Source: Methanobacteriota archaeon (GTDB taxonomy: Archaea; Hydrothermarchaeota; Hydrothermarchaeia; Hydrothermarchaeales; JAADFM01). From it: DNA of 8,748 nucleotides. The DNA lies in contig JAADFM010000084.1 of NCBI GenBank assembly GCA_013152845.1, forward strand, positions 1-8,748. Direction: 5' to 3'. The notes under the pieces are model-generated. The model was not told the DNA's origin, made no database searches, and saw only the letters and a list, made by a program, of their open reading frames with translations. A program made the position numbers and the translations under genes. Position 1 is the stretch's first letter. Every line of letters starts with the position of its first letter. This document shows positions 5,113 through 8,748 of this stretch, piece after piece.

Positions 5113-6348
5113 ATGGACATAAGGACCAGGGGATTCCAAAAGAGGACGCCGGTGGACCGGGCCCTGGAGATGCTCCTGGATAGGGTGGAGGTCCTGGGGA
5201 CAGAGGAGGTCCCCCTGATGGAGGCAGGGGGAAGGGTGACGGCCCGGGACATAAGGGCACCCATGGACAGCCCGCCATTCGACCGCTCGGCCATGGACGG
5301 CTATGCGGTGCGGGGCGAGGACACCTTCGGGGCTGCCCTGGGCAATCCCATCTACTTCCGGGTGGTGGGGGAGGTCCAGATGGGTGCTCTGCCCGAGCTG
5401 GAGGTGGGGGAGTTCGAGGCGGCGAGGATAATGACGGGGGCCCCCATGCCCCGGGGTGCCGATGCCGTGGTCATGTTCGAGTACACAAGCGAGGTGGAGG
5501 GCGGCATCGAGGTCACAAGGCCCGTGCCCCCGGGCAAGAACGTGGGCCTTAAGGGGGAGGACGTGAAGGCAGGGGAGAGGCTCCTTGAGGGGGGCAGGAG
5601 GCTGCGGCCCCAGGACCTGGCCATCCTGGCCTCCATGGGCATGGACAGGGTTGAGGTCGTCAGGCGGCCGGTAGTGGTGGTGATGTCCACCGGGGACGAG
5701 CTCCAGGAACTGGGGGAGGAGCTGCAGCCGGGCAGGATATTCGATTCCAATGCCTATTCCATCTCGGCCATGGTGCGCCTCTTCGGGGGCATCCCCCGCC
5801 CGGCACCCTTGGTGGAGGATGATTACCGCACCATGAAGAAGGCCCTCCTGGCGTCCCTGGAGCATGCCGATATGGCGGTCCTCACCGGGGCGAGCTCGGT
5901 GGGCAAGAAGGACGTGGTGCCCAAGCTGGTGGCCGAGCTCGGGGAGGTCCTGGTGCACGGGGTGGCCATGAGGCCTGGGGAGCCCACGGGCTTCGGTTTT
6001 ATTGGGGGCAGGCCGGTCTTCATGCTGCCGGGCTACCCTGTTGCGGCCATGGTGGGGTTTGCCACCTTCGCGGGCCCGGCCGTCCAGGCCATGCAGGGTC
6101 TTGAGCCAGAGAGCCCGTTTTGCAGGAGGAGGGCGGTGCTTGGGCGCAAGATAGCATCAGAGCTGGGCAGGCGGGACGTCACCAGGGTAACCCTCAAGGA
6201 GAGGGGCGGTACCCTCTATGCGGAGCCCATCCGCACCAGCGGTTCAGGGATAATCTCGAGCATGGTCAGGGCCGACGGCTTCGTGATAGTCCCCGAGAAC
6301 ACCGAGGGGCTGGAGGAGGGGACGGAGGTGGAGGTCCACCTCTACTGA
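5113..6348 (+). CDS. moeA: Molybdopterin molybdenumtransferase MoeA
   Basis: MoeA inserts molybdate (or tungstate) into adenylated molybdopterin. From the ATG at 5113 the protein has 411 residues, the normal MoeA length. Family motifs appear in order: PPFDRSAMDGYAVR (54-67), IMTGAPMPRGADAV (106-119), STGDEL with D195 in the molybdopterin-binding domain, GRIFDSNAYSI (207-217), LTGASSVGKKD (257-267), MRPGEPTGFGFIGGRPVFMLPGYP, and a C-terminal domain ending SGSGIISSMVRADGFVIVP. The fifth motif departs from the usual TGG-x-SVG-x-x-D: the second glycine is alanine, but the terminal aspartate (D267) is kept. An in-frame TTG at 5101 is rejected as start because the GAGGGGG ribosome binding site (5094-5100) would abut it. 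The gene follows mobA as an operon. Its last 7 bases overlap the end of the convergent surface-protein gene. Identification is firm. Confidence 0.96.
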   Translation: MDIRTRGFQKRTPVDRALEMLLDRVEVLGTEEVPLMEAGGRVTARDIRAPMDSPPFDRSAMDGYAVRGEDTFGAALGNPIYFRVVGEVQMGALPELEVGEFEAARIMTGAPMPRGADAVVMFEYTSEVEGGIEVTRPVPPGKNVGLKGEDVKAGERLLEGGRRLRPQDLAILASMGMDRVEVVRRPVVVVMSTGDELQELGEELQPGRIFDSNAYSISAMVRLFGGIPRPAPLVEDDYRTMKKALLASLEHADMAVLTGASSVGKKDVVPKLVAELGEVLVHGVAMRPGEPTGFGFIGGRPVFMLPGYPVAAMVGFATFAGPAVQAMQGLEPESPFCRRRAVLGRKIASELGRRDVTRVTLKERGGTLYAEPIRTSGSGIISSMVRADGFVIVPENTEGLEEGTEVEVHLY

Positions 6349-8748
6349 CGCTTCCGCCTGAAGAGCACGGGCACCAGTGCCAGGGCCGCTACGAGGCTCG
6401 GGCCGCAGATGCCTTTCCTTTCAGCAGGCGTGGGTTCCGGGGCCTCCGGTTTCATGGTGGCAGCCGGGGTCTCGGCAGGTTTCTCGGTGACAGGGGGCTT
6501 GGGTGCTGCAGTGGGTTTGGGGGTCTCGACGGATTTGGATACTTCCTCACCCACTTCTTCAACCTTGCCCACCAGGAGGGTGACGGCCTTCCGGGCAGTG
6601 CCATAGAAGTCTTTGGCCACGGCCTCAACGGTGAGGGTGAACTCGCCTTGTGCCCCTTCGGGTATCAGGAGGGTGATGGTCTTGGTGTTAGGACCGGGAT
6701 AGAGGGGGCCGGTCTGGATTTCTGTGGCGTTCCAGCCCACCGGCAGGTCGAGGACCCGCAGAACCGCACCAGTCTCATAGGTCTTGCTGACGATTTTGAC
6801 GGCGAGTTTTAGGGTGCTGCCTGGGGGGATGGTGTCGGGGATGACGATATCATGGATGGAGATACTGTGGGAAGTCTCGGCCGCCGCGACCGTGGAGATG
6901 CTGCCGCCCATCCCATAGACGCTGGCCTGGACGCCGTAGACCGTTGAGCCGATCCCGTAGACGCTGAAGTGGGAAAGCTCGGCCCAGACGTGAACGATGT
7001 AGTCATTGGGCTGGGAGCCTGTGTCAATACCTGAATCATGGACAAAAGGACCTTCTATCTCGTAGTCGGCACCAGGCTCCAGGGGGTGCCAGGTGCCGCT
7101 GGATTCATTGTACCAGTAGAGACGCAGGGCGGAGATGTTGACGTCACCTGTGCCGTTGTATATGCCGTCGCCGTCAAGGTCAAGGTCCTCTCTCTTGAGG
7201 TAGAGTTTCATTCCGACCCTGGAGATGTTGCCGGTGGTGACATTGATGTTGTCGGAGGTCTCTATCAGGATGAATTTGCCGATGGCGGTCTCGTTGGCAC
7301 GGAATCCATAAACACTGGCATTGGTGAAGGGTACAAGACCTAGGTCGGATTCGTTTGAAAAGGCGGTGACGTTGAGGGTGAAGGTGAGGTTGGTGGTGGT
7401 GATTATCTCGAAGGCGGCGTCGGTGTTGTTGAGGGTCTCGTTGATGATGAGGGTTTCGTTGGCGGTGGCGGTCTCGGTGACGCTGCTGAAGTTGGACCGG
7501 ACATAGACCTGGAGAGAGACGGTGGCGTTGTTGCCGGCCCGGTCAATGACAACAAGGGTGATGTTGTTCCAGGCGTCGGGAAGATAGCTGAGCCTGACAC
7601 CAAATGTCCCGGTGGTGGAGTTGACAGGGAAGGTCCCCTGGAAGATCCCGTTGAGGGTGATGTTGACCCAGTCCACTGAGGTGGTGAGGTCCAAAGCCGT
7701 GCCGTAAAGCCAGTCGTTGAAGATGTTGATGGTGGTGCCGTTGCTCAGATAGGTGAGGTTCACCGTGGGCGGGATCGTGTCCACGGTGAAGTAAACCGAA
7801 GAGGAGTTGAGATTGCCGGAGGTGTCGTTGGCATAGACGGTGAGGACGTGGGGACCGTCCAAGAGGCCGGTTAAGGAGATATTCGGGGTGAAGGTGACGT
7901 TGCCGCTGCCGTCAAGGGAGTACCACCAGGTGTCCACGGACTCGTCGGCTGAGACGTTGAGGAAGACTGTAGAGGTTCCATAGGTTGTGTTCTGGGGGGA
8001 GTGGAGGGTTATGGCAGGAGAGGTCGTATCAAGGGTGAATACAGTCAAAGGCAGCCAGTCAATATTCCCAGAGGTTAGGTTGTAATAGGAATCGCAGATG
8101 CCATCGCTGTCTGCATCGGGGCAGGTCTCGGAAAAACCCGTGCCGTTCGGATAGGCCCAGAAGTTGCCGCCGAGGTAGGGCCCGCCGATGATATTGGTGC
8201 CAAGGGTCTTGGTGGTGTTCCAGTCGTTATAGATTGTGTCAACAAACCCAAAGTTGTTAGTGTTGTTAAAGAGGTTGTTGTATATGGTGTTGTTGGAAGA
8301 GCTGAAGCTGAGGTAGATTCCATAGTAGCTATTAAAGATTGCGGTGTTGTTTGATATGGTGTTGTAGTTGGAATACCGGAGGAAGATTCCATAGTAGTTC
8401 GAGCTTGCGTTGTTGTCTGATATGGTGTTGTAATTGGAAAAGTCGAGGTAGATTCCATCCTCACTGTTCGAGCTTGCGTTGTTGTCTGATATGGTGTTGT
8501 AGTTGGAAGAGTCGAGGTAGATTCCATCCACATCGTTCGAGCTTGCGGTGTTGTTTGATATGGTGTTGTAGTTGGAATACCGGAGGAAGATTCCATAGTA
8601 GTTCGAGCTTGCAGTGTTGTCTGATATGGTGTTGTTGTTGGAAAAGTCGAGGGAGATTCCATCCTCACTGTTCGAGCTTGCGGTGTTGTCTGATATGGTG
8701 TTGTAGTTGGAAGAGTCGAGGTAGATTCCATCCACATCGTTCGAGCTT
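6342..8748 (-). CDS. Secreted surface protein with NosD-like beta-helix repeats and CGP-CTERM sorting signal; N-terminus beyond the right edge
   Basis: The frame is open to the right edge, so the start and signal peptide are not in the window; at least 801 residues are present. Numbering from the GTG codon at 8735, residues 1-160 are parallel beta-helix rungs of 22-23 residues built on GI-x-L, NTIS-(D/N)-N and ASSN. Next come the NosD-associated segment GGPYLGGNFWAYPNGTG (184-200), a DADSDGICD calcium-loop-like motif (207-215), two Ig-like beta-sandwich regions (about 238-320 and 321-413), another DLDGDG loop (519-524) with a ..HFSVYGIG ending near 595, a further beta domain (about 620-723), and a Pro/Thr/Glu/Lys stalk (725-773). 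The C-terminus has GICGPSL (775-781), a hydrophobic helix and RRKRQ: the tripartite CGP-CTERM anchor signal. Many N-x-S/T sequons suggest heavy glycosylation. It is probably a cell-surface carbohydrate-binding or adhesive protein; ligand unknown. Confidence 0.9.
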   Translation of the reverse strand, partial: SSNDVDGIYLDSSNYNTISDNTASSNSEDGISLDFSNNNTISDNTASSNYYGIFLRYSNYNTISNNTASSNDVDGIYLDSSNYNTISDNNASSNSEDGIYLDFSNYNTISDNNASSNYYGIFLRYSNYNTISNNTAIFNSYYGIYLSFSSSNNTIYNNLFNNTNNFGFVDTIYNDWNTTKTLGTNIIGGPYLGGNFWAYPNGTGFSETCPDADSDGICDSYYNLTSGNIDWLPLTVFTLDTTSPAITLHSPQNTTYGTSTVFLNVSADESVDTWWYSLDGSGNVTFTPNISLTGLLDGPHVLTVYANDTSGNLNSSSVYFTVDTIPPTVNLTYLSNGTTINIFNDWLYGTALDLTTSVDWVNITLNGIFQGTFPVNSTTGTFGVRLSYLPDAWNNITLVVIDRAGNNATVSLQVYVRSNFSSVTETATANETLIINETLNNTDAAFEIITTTNLTFTLNVTAFSNESDLGLVPFTNASVYGFRANETAIGKFILIETSDNINVTTGNISRVGMKLYLKREDLDLDGDGIYNGTGDVNISALRLYWYNESSGTWHPLEPGADYEIEGPFVHDSGIDTGSQPNDYIVHVWAELSHFSVYGIGSTVYGVQASVYGMGGSISTVAAAETSHSISIHDIVIPDTIPPGSTLKLAVKIVSKTYETGAVLRVLDLPVGWNATEIQTGPLYPGPNTKTITLLIPEGAQGEFTLTVEAVAKDFYGTARKAVTLLVGKVEEVGEEVSKSVETPKPTAAPKPPVTEKPAETPAATMKPEAPEPTPAERKGICGPSLVAALALVPVLFRRKRQ
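6348..6418 (-). other. CGP-CTERM sorting signal coding segment
   Basis: This segment encodes the Cys-Gly-Pro motif, a 13-residue hydrophobic stretch and an Arg/Lys cluster at the extreme C-terminus. In Thermococci such tails mark surface proteins thought to be processed and anchored at the membrane by an archaeosortase-like or lipid-transfer mechanism. No matching processing enzyme is encoded in the window. Confidence 0.75.
8341..8748 (-). repeat. Tandem duplication of a 204-base, three-rung beta-helix unit
   Basis: Bases 8341-8544 and 8545-8748 align end to end without gaps and differ at 6 of 204 positions (about 97 % identity). Each unit encodes 68 residues as three rungs of 23, 22 and 23 residues. 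Left of 8341 the similarity falls off sharply to the older, diverged rung at about 8300-8340. The array may continue past the right edge. The repeats stay in frame and code for the beta-helix, so they belong to the surface-protein gene. Confidence 0.9.

Noticed and set aside
5065..5958. Minus-strand open frame of nearly 300 codons opposite moeA
   Set aside because: His/Pro/Leu-rich antisense shadow of a confidently identified moeA.
8075..8737. Thr/Pro-rich minus-strand open frame over the repeat region
   Set aside because: It is an alternative frame of the same tandem repeat; the NosD-like frame continues through the whole gene to the sorting signal.
8300..8748. Regular repeats that could suggest a CRISPR array
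   Set aside because: The repeats are directly adjoining, in frame and encode beta-helix rungs; there are no unique spacers. No cas1 or cas2 is present, and the RecB/Cas4-like nuclease is 4 kb away and unrelated in orientation or operon.

Overview
The window looks like a chromosomal segment from a GC-rich (roughly 60 %) euryarchaeote. The archaeal assignment rests on four things: TATA boxes about 25-30 bases upstream of start codons, with apparently leaderless starts; an archaeal-style RqcH/NEMF protein; a small archaeal membrane protein resembling the EMC6-like family; and a large surface protein that ends in a CGP-CTERM-type sorting signal, best known from Thermococci. The exact lineage cannot be fixed from the sequence. 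A RadC protein is present, which is much more typical of bacteria than of archaea.

Layout, left to right. (1) Bases 1-821, minus strand: the N-terminal two thirds or so of an RqcH/NEMF (NFACT) ribosome-quality-control protein that runs off the left edge. (2) Bases 881-1159, plus: a 92-residue, three-helix membrane protein that is divergent from rqcH and shares one near-symmetric TATA box with it. (3) Bases 1166-1645, minus: an unrecognised, charged, helical 159-residue protein. (4) Bases 1695-2402, minus: RadC with a complete JAMM metal site. (5) Bases 2464-4446, minus: a tightly coupled pair, a RecB/Cas4-like PD-(D/E)XK nuclease with an apparent Fe-S cysteine set, followed 3 bases after its stop by a DUF429 (RNase H-fold-like) protein whose gene is clearly lower in GC. 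(6) Bases 4519-6348, plus: molybdenum/tungsten cofactor genes mobA and moeA. mobA carries a frameshift that separates its last ~40 codons. (7) Bases 6342-8748, minus: a long secreted surface protein with parallel beta-helix (NosD-like) repeats, beta-sandwich regions, a Pro/Thr-rich stalk and the C-terminal sorting signal. Its N-terminus lies beyond the right edge.

How the genes relate. mobA and moeA act in one pathway (molybdopterin nucleotide attachment and metal insertion). The nuclease, DUF429 protein and RadC form a run of three co-oriented genes with nucleic-acid-related or predicted nuclease folds. Only the first two are clearly one transcription unit, because radC has its own TATA box. 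The rest look like independent housekeeping or surface genes. There is no tRNA, rRNA, CRISPR array or insertion sequence, and no gene-free stretch over 300 bases.

The most notable points are the frameshifted mobA in front of an intact moeA, the nuclease-DUF429 operon with mismatched base composition, the shared bidirectional TATA box, and the 204-base tandem duplication inside the surface-protein gene, where most differences change amino acids.
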